Shown: positions 1 to 7,713 of the stretch, in pieces
Position numbering within the stretch: the stretch's first letter is position 1
How the letters are laid out: every line of letters begins with the position of its first letter
NCBI RefSeq assembly: GCF_902616385.1
Contig: NZ_CACMSM010000003.1
Coordinates: 36,355 to 100,354 of the forward strand
Reading direction: 5' to 3'
Source of the DNA: an uncultured Prochlorococcus sp.
GTDB taxonomy: Bacteria > Cyanobacteriota > Cyanobacteriia > PCC-6307 > Cyanobiaceae
DNA length: 64,000 nucleotides
The notes under the pieces: model-generated
Told to the model about the DNA's origin: nothing
What the model saw: the letters and a program-made list of their open reading frames with translations, nothing else
Databases searched by the model: none
Program-made: the position numbers and the translations under genes

Positions 1-982
1 CTCTTAAGTTGTAATTTGGTATTCTCTCAGAGAGATGGTGAATGCTGTGGAAGGATATATCTGCTAAAAACCAATTGAGCCAATCAGGGATATCTAAATT
101 GCTACTACCTAATATAGCTCCATCGATGAGATCCCAATTTTTTGTATTTTTTGCATATGCATTTTCGTAGTTATGTTGTACAAAAAAAACACATATTAAA
201 ATTGCTGCTGATAAGGTTAATATAATGGAATAAAACGATAAGAAAAAAACTAACCCCAACCATTTACACATAAAAATCCACCCCATTATTACTACTAGGT
301 TATTGATTATTAATTCACATAGTTCACTAAAATTATCTCCATAATCAGAAAAAGGTGGTTTTACTCTTGAATTAATAACTAATAGTTGAGAAATATCTCT
401 TTTGTTTATTTTGATAAAAGTCTCTTCCAATATATCTTTAATGAAATTAAAAATAATAATAAATAGTCCTAATCTAGGTTTTAAAACTAAGTAAAAAAAA
501 CCGCCAGGGAAAAGCATCATCCAGTTTCGACTTACTTTATAAAATATTTGCTCTCTTTTTGTAAGAGATTCATAGTCTTCAAGACTTAAGACATCTATCG
601 GCCCTTTGTAAATTTCCCAGTTTCCATTATTTCTATGATGAAATGCATGATCAATTGACCATGACTTCTGGGGAATACCATTAACCAAGCCAAGTAAAAA
701 TCCAAAAAAGCGGTTTAATTTCCGTTTTGTAAAAAGAGAATTATGACCGCAATCATGCATTAATGAGAATGTTCGAGAAGAGAACAGAGTTAGAAGAACT
801 ATAAAAGGCACCAATAGGAATCCTTTAATCAATAATGGAAAAGGTTGAATTATTATTTGGTGGACAATTAACCAAATAGAAATCATTGGGAAGATGGTAG
901 AAATAATTTGATAACAAGCTCTAAAATTATTTCTTTTTAAAAATGGCCTTATTAAAAAATCTCTTCTATTTACTTTAAGCAT
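1..982 (-). CDS. Membrane fatty acid desaturase (3' end outside window)
   Basis: Read by hand on the minus strand from an ATG at 982; the frame stays open to base 1, so the C-terminus lies outside the window. The protein has long hydrophobic segments and the three histidine boxes of membrane di-iron desaturases: HDCGH (about residue 83), DHAFHH (about 120) and HSIHH near the window edge. The family introduces double bonds into membrane acyl lipids using ferredoxin-derived electrons. The first box, HDCGHNSLF, is typical of the cyanobacterial acyl-lipid desaturase superfamily. I cannot assign the regiospecificity (delta-9, -12 or omega-3). A 37-bp tandem repeat lies just upstream of the start. 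Confidence 0.9.
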   Translation of the reverse strand, partial: MLKVNRRDFLIRPFLKRNNFRACYQIISTIFPMISIWLIVHQIIIQPFPLLIKGFLLVPFIVLLTLFSSRTFSLMHDCGHNSLFTKRKLNRFFGFLLGLVNGIPQKSWSIDHAFHHRNNGNWEIYKGPIDVLSLEDYESLTKREQIFYKVSRNWMMLFPGGFFYLVLKPRLGLFIIIFNFIKDILEETFIKINKRDISQLLVINSRVKPPFSDYGDNFSELCELIINNLVVIMGWIFMCKWLGLVFFLSFYSIILTLSAAILICVFFVQHNYENAYAKNTKNWDLIDGAILGSSNLDIPDWLNWFLADISFHSIHHLSERIPNYNLR

Positions 983-1015
983 ATTCCACTTTTTATTTTT
1001 TTTGATACTAACAAT

Positions 1016-1098
1016 TTTTAAAAAGTATTGATTATTTAATAAACAATAAAACTTTTAAAAAGTATTGATTATTTAATAAACAATAAAACTTTTAAAAA
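1016..1098. repeat. 37-bp tandem direct repeat, about 2.25 copies
   Basis: Two adjacent identical 37-bp units (1016-1052 and 1053-1089), then the first 9 bases of a third (1090-1098). The unit starts ttttaaaaagtattg and ends aataaaac. The repeat sits 34 bp upstream of the desaturase start and downstream of the small gene at 1104-1259, so it lies in the desaturase leader or promoter. No coding potential is evident. Confidence 0.95.
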
Positions 1099-1103
1099 TC
1101 ATA

Positions 1104-1259
1104 CTAGAGAATAAATTCTTTAGACATAGTTCTCAATTGATCTAGATTTAATCTTTCTAAGTAATTTTTAAAATCACTAAGATTCTTAGTAGAGTCAGAA
1201 TTTTTGCTCTCGTAAAGAAGACTATTAGAAATTAACTCAATAAGATGATCTTTATCCAT
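1104..1259 (-). CDS. Small hypothetical protein (51 aa)
   Basis: Minus-strand ORF found by reading the gap. It starts with ATG preceded by a good Shine-Dalgarno sequence (aaggag, 2 nt upstream of the ATG), which is uncommon in this window and supports translation. The protein begins MDKDHLIELISNSLLYESKN, is soluble and mostly helical, with no cysteines or membrane segment. I do not recognise a family. It points the same way as the desaturase downstream. Confidence 0.6.
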   Translation of the reverse strand: MDKDHLIELISNSLLYESKNSDSTKNLSDFKNYLERLNLDQLRTMSKEFIL

Positions 1260-1344
1260 AACTCCTTATAGACCAAAATTCCTGTTTAAAAAATTAAGGT
1301 CTTGAATTCGAGATCATATACTCATCTCTATTTAAGAGTTATTT

Positions 1345-1563
1345 TTATAAATTTTTTAATTCTTGTTCTATTTTTTCTAATCTTTCATTTAATTCTTTTT
1401 GTTCTTCAATTAAGGATTTTTTCTTTTCTGCACGCTCTTTGTTTAAAGGAGAATTGAAATATTTTTGGTAAGAGACAAAAAAAACTGCTATCGCTACTGC
1501 AATGCCAAGAGAACCAATTATTAAAATTGGAGATGAAGGAAAGTCGTAAAATGGAATTGACAA
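1345..1563 (-). CDS. Small single-helix membrane protein with coiled-coil tail
   Basis: A 72-aa protein with one hydrophobic segment (about residues 12-32, SPILIIGSLGIAVAIAVFFV) followed by a strongly charged Lys/Glu-rich C-terminal half with leucine spacing suggesting a coiled coil. No family recognised. The likely topology is a membrane anchor exposing a charged helix. It is one of several similar small proteins in this region. Confidence 0.7.
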   Translation of the reverse strand: MSIPFYDFPSSPILIIGSLGIAVAIAVFFVSYQKYFNSPLNKERAEKKKSLIEEQKELNERLEKIEQELKNL

Positions 1564-1772
1564 TGTACTTTACTAAAAATAAATTCTAGCTATCTCATAA
1601 ACAAAAAAATGAGTAATAAATACTTATTCTTTAAAAAGCTTTATGGTAATTATGCTAGTTATTTTGTAAAAAATAAATAAGGTTAATCTTTAATTGTTTT
1701 TTTAAAATAAGTATTTGTACAGCTGTCAAAGAATGAATAACTAATAATGATTAAACTAGTAAAAATTTTTTC

Positions 1773-2090
1773 ATGAAGAAAATCATAAATAAAAAACGTA
1801 ATAAAAATGAACCATGGTTTAAATGGTTAACAAGAGAACTTAATTCTTATGAAGCTTTTCAGTATTTCGAATCAGGCAAGAATCCACAAGATGTAGCAGA
1901 GGATTTTATTTCTAGAAATAGTACTGCTATTTCAGAAGTTTTCGAGAATTTTGATGAAGAAGATAAAGATACACTCGATCAGTTTCTTAAATTAACCGAA
2001 TGCGAGATGCATGTGTTTAGAATTCTTGAAAAACAAATAGAGTTAAGAAACAAGGTAAGATTTGTAGATTTTAAAAAAAGAAAAAAATGA
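1773..2090 (+). CDS. Small acidic helical protein, paralogue of the one at 12539
   Basis: A 105-aa soluble protein with a Lys/Arg-rich start and a basic tail (DFKKRKK). The central part (about residues 14-95) matches the 88-aa protein at 12539-12805: both have a Trp-rich start (WFKWL / WFSWF), a Gly-x-x-Pro-x-x-[VI]-Ala-Glu-x-Phe block, a stretch of acidic residues, and the ending LKL[TS]E[CS]E[ML]H. Function unknown. The paralogy is my own reading of the two proteins. Confidence 0.75.
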   Translation: MKKIINKKRNKNEPWFKWLTRELNSYEAFQYFESGKNPQDVAEDFISRNSTAISEVFENFDEEDKDTLDQFLKLTECEMHVFRILEKQIELRNKVRFVDFKKRKK

Positions 2091-2101
2091 GGAGTTAATT
2101 T

Positions 2102-2437
2102 TTATATAAGTTTATTTTTCCCATTACCAGTCTTACCAAACCCTAGCCAGATGAACCACAAGATCCATCCGAAGATAGGTATTAAATTAATAAAGATCCA
2201 TTTCCAATCTTTACCAAAGTCTCTGATTCTTCTTATATCAATAGCTATTTGAGGAATGACACAAACTAATCCATAAGCATTGAATCCAAACGTTTTTAAA
2301 AATATTGGGATAGTTAGTAAAGAAATTATAAGATTCGCTAATTGAACTAACCACCAGTCTGATCGAGATGTGAATCCTTTGAATTCTGTAGCTTTAATCC
2401 AAAACTCTTTATATGCATTAAAAAAGTTATTAAGCAT
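2102..2437 (-). CDS. DUF805 family membrane protein
   Basis: A 111-aa integral membrane protein with three to four hydrophobic segments. It shows the DUF805 pattern: an N-terminal F-G-F-[TS]-[SG]-R-[SG]-[DE]-[WF]-W block (KGFTSRSDWWLVQL, about residues 18-31), a central I-A-I-D-I-R-R-I-R-D segment, then a W-x-W-x-F-x-x-x-I-P-x-x-G half. DUF805 proteins are widespread small inner-membrane proteins of unknown function. It converges with the gene at 1773-2090, whose stop is 11 bp away. Confidence 0.88.
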   Translation of the reverse strand: MLNNFFNAYKEFWIKATEFKGFTSRSDWWLVQLANLIISLLTIPIFLKTFGFNAYGLVCVIPQIAIDIRRIRDFGKDWKWIFINLIPIFGWILWFIWLGFGKTGNGKNKLI

Positions 2438-2505
2438 TTATTAAAAAATCAAAGAATTTAATACTATCAATTTAATCTTAAATTTCTCAAAATGTTTTTT
2501 ATTTA

Positions 2506-2670
2506 CTAAATAGGATCAAATAAATTCATATCATTTGAATCTTGTTTTGGGAGCTCATCTCGATTTGGTAATGAACAGAATCCGTCTTTGCAAATCATTT
2601 TTTCTTTTTCAATACTTGCAGTTTCTGAGAATATATTTTTGTTATTGTTATTTGAAGATTCTTTCAGCAT
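2506..2670 (-). CDS. Small protein with CKDGFC motif (54 aa)
   Basis: Read by hand from the ATG at 2670. The protein is polar, with an Asn run near the N-terminus (SNNNNKN) and the block MICKDGFCSLPNRDELP near residues 26-42. Two cysteines four residues apart beside Gly-Phe could be a metal or disulfide site; that is inference only. No membrane segment. I do not recognise a named family. Confidence 0.6.
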   Translation of the reverse strand: MLKESSNNNNKNIFSETASIEKEKMICKDGFCSLPNRDELPKQDSNDMNLFDPI

Positions 2671-2752
2671 TTATATAAAAAAATTAAATCCAATATTAAA
2701 TTAATAACTCAATTAATTTTGATAAGCAATAAATTTAATATAAATTATTTAT

Positions 2753-2848
2753 TTACTTTTTTTGATTTGGTAAGTCTCTCCAAAACAGCGCCATTATATA
2801 AATGAATAAAGATATAGAACAAATATAAAGTAAAGAATTTAGATGCAT
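2753..2848 (-). CDS. Very small single-helix membrane protein (31 aa)
   Basis: Minus-strand ORF from ATG 2848. One hydrophobic segment (LLYICSISLFIYIMALFW) is followed by a short polar tail RDLPNQKK. The size and architecture resemble low-molecular-weight photosystem or cytochrome b6f subunits, but the sequence matches none that I can recall (PsbT, PsbM, PetG and PetL were considered). Translation is not proven. Confidence 0.4.
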   Translation of the reverse strand: MHLNSLLYICSISLFIYIMALFWRDLPNQKK

Positions 2849-3095
2849 TTTTATTTATTAATTTAATAACAAAGAGGGCCTTTCATAAAAATAGGATTTC
2901 AACAGATTGGTAATTTTTTGACTTAGCATTCAAACAAATTCTAGTATTTATTTAAGTTTTTTATGCTTTATCCCAAACTTTGAGAAGGAAAAGTTTTTTC
3001 AATTCTTGGAATATATCTATTTAGTTAGTAAAACTTATAAATCTAAGAGTTTTATAAATATAATCAAATTCTACACTTTTAAATGTTTTTGTATT

Positions 3096-3236
3096 TCACG
3101 ATCTATCCTTATTTATTTCTGTTAAAGCTTTTCTACCCTCCTTCAGGGTTCTTAAGACAAGCCAAGTAAGAGACGAAATAATAATAATTGTAAGGGTTAT
3201 TAGGGAAATGTGGGTTGTATCAATATTGTTAATCAA
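3096..3236 (-). CDS. Possible small single-helix membrane protein, TTG start (46 aa)
   Basis: An open minus-strand frame from a TTG at 3236 encodes a hydrophobic helix (ISLITLTIIIISSLTWLVL) followed by a basic tail (RTLKGGRKALTEINKDRS). The membrane-plus-basic-tail architecture makes chance less likely, but there is no ATG and no clear ribosome-binding site. Confidence 0.4.
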   Translation of the reverse strand: MINNIDTTHISLITLTIIIISSLTWLVLRTLKEGRKALTEINKDRS

Positions 3237-3281
3237 TTTACTGAAATTTTTCAGAAGTTTTAATTTAAATCCATAAAAACT

Positions 3282-3461
3282 TCAAACGTCAGATCTAGAG
3301 TAAGCAGGTATTAGCATTCCGCCGTCTTGATCATCGTTATCATCATCAAAGCCTCCCCCGAGAAGTAACTCAATGATTACAAGTACAGCTATTGGATAAA
3401 GACACCATAATATTGCTGTAAAAGGACTTACTACGGAAGAGGATGAGAAGAATTCTGTCAT
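3282..3461 (-). CDS. Small membrane protein with acidic DDNDDQDGG motif (59 aa)
   Basis: Read by hand from ATG 3461. Residues 14-36 form one membrane helix ending in LLLGGG. This is followed directly by an acidic block (FDDDNDDQDGGMLI, residues 38-51) and a short polar tail. The acidic block recurs in the unrelated-looking 44-aa protein at 4587-4721. The [DN]-x-D-x-D-G spacing resembles the first half of an EF-hand-type calcium loop, but the rest of the loop is absent. Function unknown. Confidence 0.65.
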   Translation of the reverse strand: MTEFFSSSSVVSPFTAILWCLYPIAVLVIIELLLGGGFDDDNDDQDGGMLIPAYSRSDV

Positions 3462-3734
3462 GGGTAAATATTAATCTAAAGAAACAACAATTGTGGATCC
3501 TAAGTTATTTCTATATTTCTCCAAATATTTTTTAAACTTTATCTGTCGCACGATAAATCTTTGGCATTTATTGATGTTTTTATTCTTCTATATGAATTTG
3601 AATAATAATTTTGTTGAACCTACTTAGAAACTAATAATGACATAATGAATCGCGTAATTGTTATTTTTTATACTTAACAAAAATTATACAATTTTGATTC
3701 AAAAACTATTATTTATCTTAATTTTATAAATTCT

Positions 3735-3866
3735 ATGTTTTCTTTCACTTTTGATCCTTTGGCTGCGATATTTGGTATATCAGGAATTGTAGGCTTCTTT
3801 TTCTTCGTTTCTGCTGCTAAGGGAACTTCCAGTATCAATACAAAACCAAAAAAGGAATTAGATTAG
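3735..3866 (+). CDS. Small single-helix membrane protein (43 aa)
   Basis: ATG at 3735. The protein starts MFSFTFDPLAAIFGISGIVG, continues with a phenylalanine-rich membrane helix to about residue 28, and ends in a Ser/Lys-rich tail (KGTSSINTKPKKELD). It has the profile of a small thylakoid or plasma-membrane polypeptide. No family assigned. Confidence 0.55.
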   Translation: MFSFTFDPLAAIFGISGIVGFFFFVSAAKGTSSINTKPKKELD

Positions 3867-3930
3867 AACTTATTCTGTCAGAAAACTAAATTGAAATTTT
3901 AAATTTAGTTTTTAAAAAGCTTGTTAATTA

Positions 3931-4101
3931 CTACTTATTCCATTGTTTAGAAATAAATTCAAGAAAATCTTTTAGATCCTCTTCAGGACAATTTGTTTGT
4001 TTTTGTAAATCAAAGCAAATTTGCTTAATATTTTCGAAGGCCTTTTTTACTAGTTCGTTTTTTTCAATAACTTCAAAATATTCTTGATCAGTAAAAGGCA
4101 T
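3931..4101 (-). CDS. Small soluble helical protein (56 aa)
   Basis: Read from ATG 4101. Composition is soluble, acidic and helical (FTDQEYFEVIEKNELVKKAF at the N-terminus; EEDLKDFLEFISKQWNK at the C-terminus), with two Cys (C29, C38). The hydrophobic spacing suggests a small helical bundle. No family recognised. Confidence 0.55.
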   Translation of the reverse strand: MPFTDQEYFEVIEKNELVKKAFENIKQICFDLQKQTNCPEEDLKDFLEFISKQWNK

Positions 4102-4192
4102 AATATTAGTTTCCTTCTTAAAAATTATTTATTAACTATATTTTATCTACATTGACTTAACAGTAAAGAAGAAAAAATCTTTTTTCTTAGAT

Positions 4193-4468
4193 TTAGCTAC
4201 CCAATCGATAATGTTTTTTAATACTTTTGGTTACTTCCCATTCGCAGTTAAGTCCAGCAGGAAACTCAACTAGATCTCCAGCTTTAATCTCGTAAATGTC
4301 ACCGTTTTGGGTACTTATTTTCGCTTGACCTTCAATAATTAAGCAAATTTCCTTATCATCGTAATTCCATTGAAATTTGCTTGGCTCACATTCCCAAATA
4401 GGCCAACTTTTTATTCCATACTGAATTATTACGCTTGCACTACAGGGGGAAGATATTAGAACTTTCAC
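4193..4468 (-). CDS. Small cupin-fold protein (Cupin_3/DUF861 type)
   Basis: A 91-aa single-domain protein with the Cupin_3 pattern: an N-terminal W-P-I-W-x-C-E-P-S-x-F block, a cupin motif around CLIIEGQAKIS (about residues 42-52), and the turn DIYEIKAGDLVEFPAGLNCEW (about 57-76). These proteins are usually compact beta-barrels of unknown substrate. The classical metal-binding His pair of cupin motif 1 is not obvious here, so metal binding is uncertain. Confidence 0.8.
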   Translation of the reverse strand: MKVLISSPCSASVIIQYGIKSWPIWECEPSKFQWNYDDKEICLIIEGQAKISTQNGDIYEIKAGDLVEFPAGLNCEWEVTKSIKKHYRLGS

Positions 4469-4586
4469 GAAATAGTTCGGGTGGTTTTTTCATTTTACAA
4501 ATAAAAGAAATATTTATTTTAGAGAATGTGTATTTCTTTACTGTCTTTTATTTTTTTTCGTTTATCATAAAAAAAATTTCTAATTT

Positions 4587-4721
4587 ATGGATGAGCTTTC
4601 TGTATTGTCAATTTCGTTATCTATAGCTTCTCTAGGAATATTTTTTTTATTTTTCGCTTCAAATGATGATGATGACCAAGATGGAGGTAAGTTGATTAAA
4701 TCATTAGAAAGAATTAATTAA
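4587..4721 (+). CDS. Small membrane protein with acidic DDDDQDGG motif (44 aa)
   Basis: ATG at 4587. A short membrane helix (SISLSIASLGIFFLFFA, residues 8-24) is followed at once by SNDDDDQDGGKLIKSLERIN. The block DDDDQDGGxLI matches that of the 59-aa protein at 3282-3461, while the rest differs. Its stop codon overlaps the stop of the convergent small gene at 4718-4840 by 4 bp. Function unknown; metal binding by the Asp cluster is speculative. Confidence 0.65.
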   Translation: MDELSVLSISLSIASLGIFFLFFASNDDDDQDGGKLIKSLERIN

Positions 4722-4840
4722 TTCCAAGTAAATAAAACATTTAATAGAGATTTATAACCTATAAAGCCTGCATAAATGCAGCTTAAAAAAATAAAATAAA
4801 CTTGTAATGTGCCAAGTCTTTTTTTCTTTAATGTTTTCAT
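4718..4840 (-). CDS. Small single-helix membrane protein (40 aa)
   Basis: Read from ATG 4840. A basic N-terminus (MKTLKKKRLG) precedes a hydrophobic helix (VYFIFLSCIYAGFIGY) and a short tail. The positive-inside rule suggests the N-terminus is cytoplasmic. It converges on, and shares its stop region with, the DQDGG protein at 4587-4721. No family recognised. Confidence 0.5.
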   Translation of the reverse strand: MKTLKKKRLGTLQVYFIFLSCIYAGFIGYKSLLNVLFTWN

Positions 4841-4917
4841 TGCTTTGATTGTTTATAGGGTAATTTTATTTAATTTGATTTTTATTAACATGAGTATTTT
4901 TTACATTAACTCAGACA

Positions 4918-5790
4918 TTAAAGAATTATTAATGTCAAGCCAAAAAATAAAAAACAAGTAAAAAATATTATTTTTTTGGTAATTTCTCTTTCCTCATTGT
5001 TAGCAAAAAATAAGGAAATTACTGGAGATGTGCTTAATAAAGCCCATCCTACTCCTATGGGAAGGGTTTTAAACACAACTTGTTGTAGAAATATTCCTAT
5101 ATTTGTTCCAAGAAGTATTGAAATAAAAAATCTTTTTTGTTGTTTTTTGTCTATGTTTTTTAAGAAAAAATTAATCTTAAATCCTTTTAGACTAATCAAA
5201 AAAATTATTGCACCTAATAATCTTATTTCAGTTGTAAGGAAAGGAGATAAATTGCTTTGAAGAAAAACCATCCTTGATAAAAGGCCTCCAAAAACAGCAC
5301 ATAAAACTGATAGAAAAGGAAAAGCAAAAATCTTAAAGTTATTTTTTTCTGAGAAAGAGGAGTTTCCCTCTTTAAAATCGTTACCTTTTCTGAGAATTAT
5401 GAATAGCGAAATCGTTACTATAGTTATTCCAACCCATGATTTAGTTGTTAAATTTTCATTAATAAAAAATTCCCCCGACAAAGCTGCCATTAACGGAGAA
5501 AGAGTTTCTATAGATAAAGTTTTTCTTGTGCCAATTGTTTGTAATGACTTTAAATAGAAAGTATCACCTAAACCAATACCTATTATTCCACTAATTAATA
5601 ATATAAATATATTTTTTATTGCAGTTGTAGAACTTAGATTAAAAAAAGCAGGTATAAAAATTAAAAAAGCTATTATATTTTTTATCAAATTAATATCTAT
5701 TGATTTATGTTTTTGAGTTTGCGCGCGCCAAATAAAGCAAGCATAAGTCCAAGATGTCGCAGCTCCAAAAGCAGAAAGGATTCCAATCAA
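4918..5790 (-). CDS. EamA/DMT-superfamily permease
   Basis: A 290-aa protein with about ten hydrophobic helices in two related halves, the EamA (DUF6) drug/metabolite-transporter layout: MIGILSAFGAATSWTYACFI opens half one, and AFPFLSVLCAVFGGLLSRMV opens half two. The motif SPLMAALSGEFFINE near residue 100 is typical of the end of an EamA repeat. It is probably an inner-membrane exporter or exchanger of a small metabolite; the substrate cannot be read from sequence. Confidence 0.85.
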   Translation of the reverse strand: MIGILSAFGAATSWTYACFIWRAQTQKHKSIDINLIKNIIAFLIFIPAFFNLSSTTAIKNIFILLISGIIGIGLGDTFYLKSLQTIGTRKTLSIETLSPLMAALSGEFFINENLTTKSWVGITIVTISLFIILRKGNDFKEGNSSFSEKNNFKIFAFPFLSVLCAVFGGLLSRMVFLQSNLSPFLTTEIRLLGAIIFLISLKGFKINFFLKNIDKKQQKRFFISILLGTNIGIFLQQVVFKTLPIGVGWALLSTSPVISLFFANNEEREITKKIIFFTCFLFFGLTLIIL

Positions 5791-5811
5791 AATGAATAAT
5801 TTTTAAAAATT

Positions 5812-5910
5812 TTATTTTATAAATTGAGTAAATGCTAAAAAGAATACATAAATAAGAATTAAAATCCCTGGTAAATACTGAATTAGTGATTTGAAATTAT
5901 TTTTTTTCAT
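5812..5910 (-). CDS. Very small single-helix membrane protein (32 aa)
   Basis: Minus-strand ORF from ATG 5910: MKKNNFKSLIQYLPGILILI then YVFFLAFTQFIK. A basic N-terminus followed by one hydrophobic helix covers nearly the whole peptide. It lies 16 bp downstream of the gene at 5927-6163 and upstream of the EamA permease on the same strand, so all three may be co-transcribed. No family recognised. Confidence 0.4.
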   Translation of the reverse strand: MKKNNFKSLIQYLPGILILIYVFFLAFTQFIK

Positions 5911-5926
5911 ATTTTCTAAAATTTTT

Positions 5927-6163
5927 TTAAACTGTTTTTTTATTAGTAGGGTACAAACTCTCTAACTTCTTTCTTCTTTTAACTTTCTCATTAATTCTTT
6001 CTTCTTTTTCTTTTTTCTTGATCTCATCATTTATCTTATTTTGTCTATATCCAAACCAAAGTAGAACCCAAATAAAAGAAGTTATTAAAAGAAGAGCAGT
6101 ATATTGACCAGTCATAGGAAAACTGGCCTCAGAATATTTAACGTAAGAAAATATTAGACTCAT
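5927..6163 (-). CDS. Small membrane protein with long charged tail (78 aa)
   Basis: One hydrophobic segment (YTALLLITSFIWVLLWFGY, about residues 21-39) precedes an extremely charged helical tail of Lys, Glu and Arg (KINDEIKKKEKEERINEKVK and beyond). It is the same architecture as the protein at 1345-1563, with no clear sequence identity. Function unknown. Confidence 0.7.
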   Translation of the reverse strand: MSLIFSYVKYSEASFPMTGQYTALLLITSFIWVLLWFGYRQNKINDEIKKKEKEERINEKVKRRKKLESLYPTNKKTV

Positions 6164-6349
6164 TTAATTAAGTTAAAGCATAAAAATAACGACTGCGTTT
6201 ATTTTTTTAAAAATTTAAAAATTAGTAAATTGCAACTATTTATTATTTAGTTTTAAAGTTTTTTATTAATTTTTTTTATGGTTTTTGGAGTAATTTTTCT
6301 TATTTACTCCTTGCTATTATCAGATTGAAGCATATTAATTAATAAGTTT

Positions 6350-7582
6350 TTGGAACCATTTGAATTAGCAGTTGTAGGAGGCGGTGCAGCCGGTTTCATG
6401 ACAGCAATAACTGCTGCTGAAAATGGAGTAAAAAGAATAGTAATTCTTGAAGGTACTTCAAAACTTATGGAGAAAGTCAGGATTAGTGGAGGGGGAAGAT
6501 GTAACGTCACTAATGCGACATGGATACCTAATGAACTAGTTGAGAATTACCCCAGAGGTGGAATTCAGCTCTTGGAATCATTTAATCGTTTTGCTGCTGG
6601 AGATGTATATGATTGGTTTGAGAAAAAAGGGTTAAAATTAAAAATTGAGGAAGATCTAAGAGTTTTCCCAGTATCAAATTCTTCTTCAGATGTTATTGAT
6701 TGTTTAAGAAAAAGTGCTTTATCAAAAGACGTAGAGATATTAACAAAATTTTTTGTAAAAGAAATTTCAAAAACTCCAGATAATATATTCAATATTTTTA
6801 GTCTTAAAAAAGCAAATGTAACTGCAAAAAATATTATTCTTTCAACTGGAGGTAATCCAAGCGGATATAAATTAGCTCAAAATCTTGGACACACCATTGT
6901 AAAACCCGTACCATCGCTTTTTACTTTTTCTACAAAAGAACCAAATTTGGAAGAATGTAGTGGGGTATCGATAAAGGGTATAGATATAGAAATTAAATTA
7001 AATAATAAGAATTTTCAAAATAGAGGCGATTTACTAATAACGCATTGGGGGTTTAGTGGGCCAGCAATATTAAAACTTTCGTCAATTGCAGCAAGGGAAC
7101 TTTATAGCCAAAAATATAAATTTAATCTAATCATTAAATGGTCTTCTTTAAGTTATAAGGACTTAAAAGAAAAAGTTAATTATTTAAGATTAAATAAAGG
7201 CAAGGTAAATCTAATTAACAGTAGACCTATTCCACTATTAACAAAAAGGTTATGGATTTTTTTATTAAAGAAAATAGGCATTGATAAAGAGAAAAAGTGG
7301 GCTGATTTACTGGCGGATGAAAGGGAGAAAATGATAAATATTCTAATGAGGGATAAATATATAATTTCGGGCAAAGGTCCATTTGGAGAGGAATTTGTTA
7401 CTTCCGGAGGCGTAAAAATTAATGAGGTTAATTTTAAAAGTATGGAGAGCTTAATTTGTCCAGGGTTATTTTTTTCTGGAGAAGTTTTGGATGTTGATGG
7501 GATCACAGGTGGATTTAATTTTCAACATTGTTGGACAAGTGGATGGATCGCTGGGATGGCAGTCTCAAAGTTAAATCATTAA
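6350..7582 (+). CDS. FAD-dependent oxidoreductase, HI0933/YhiN family
   Basis: A 410-aa flavoprotein starting at a TTG; the next in-frame Met would remove the nucleotide-binding strand. The N-terminal Rossmann motif is VVGGGAAGFMTAITAAENG (residues 8-26). It is followed by the family signature ISGGGRCNVTNA (about residues 45-56), and the C-terminal part carries the second flavin signature (FSGEVLDVDGITGGFNFQHC, about 371-390). Members are predicted flavin oxidoreductases of the BaiN/YhiN group; the physiological substrate is not established. A short inverted repeat (GGAGTAA/TTACTCC) lies about 40 bp upstream. Confidence 0.92.
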   Translation: MEPFELAVVGGGAAGFMTAITAAENGVKRIVILEGTSKLMEKVRISGGGRCNVTNATWIPNELVENYPRGGIQLLESFNRFAAGDVYDWFEKKGLKLKIEEDLRVFPVSNSSSDVIDCLRKSALSKDVEILTKFFVKEISKTPDNIFNIFSLKKANVTAKNIILSTGGNPSGYKLAQNLGHTIVKPVPSLFTFSTKEPNLEECSGVSIKGIDIEIKLNNKNFQNRGDLLITHWGFSGPAILKLSSIAARELYSQKYKFNLIIKWSSLSYKDLKEKVNYLRLNKGKVNLINSRPIPLLTKRLWIFLLKKIGIDKEKKWADLLADEREKMINILMRDKYIISGKGPFGEEFVTSGGVKINEVNFKSMESLICPGLFFSGEVLDVDGITGGFNFQHCWTSGWIAGMAVSKLNH

Positions 7583-7713
7583 ATAGTAAATTAATTAAGT
7601 AATAAATCAGTAAGTAACAAATCAATAAGTTTATCTTTTTTTTATTAAGTATTAGACGGAAAAAGTTTTTTGAAGAAACTTTAATTTAAAGTTTTAATTA
7701 TTGGTGAAGATTA

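Noticed and set aside
1635..1705. 23-codon plus-strand ORF (MSNKYLFFKK start)
   Set aside because: Too short and low-complexity, with no ribosome-binding site or membrane helix.
4435..4626. 63-aa plus-strand ORF (MHYRGKILELSRNSS start)
   Set aside because: It overlaps the cupin gene start antisense and the well-supported DQDGG small gene in another frame; its composition looks like translated AT-rich spacer.
4976..5260. 94-aa ORF antisense to the EamA permease
   Set aside because: Opposite-strand shadow of a long conserved membrane-protein gene; no independent motifs.
6275..6310. GGAGTAA/TTACTCC inverted repeat as a terminator
   Set aside because: There is a 7-bp stem but no T-run on either strand and no gene ending beside it; it is simply noted upstream of the YhiN-type gene.
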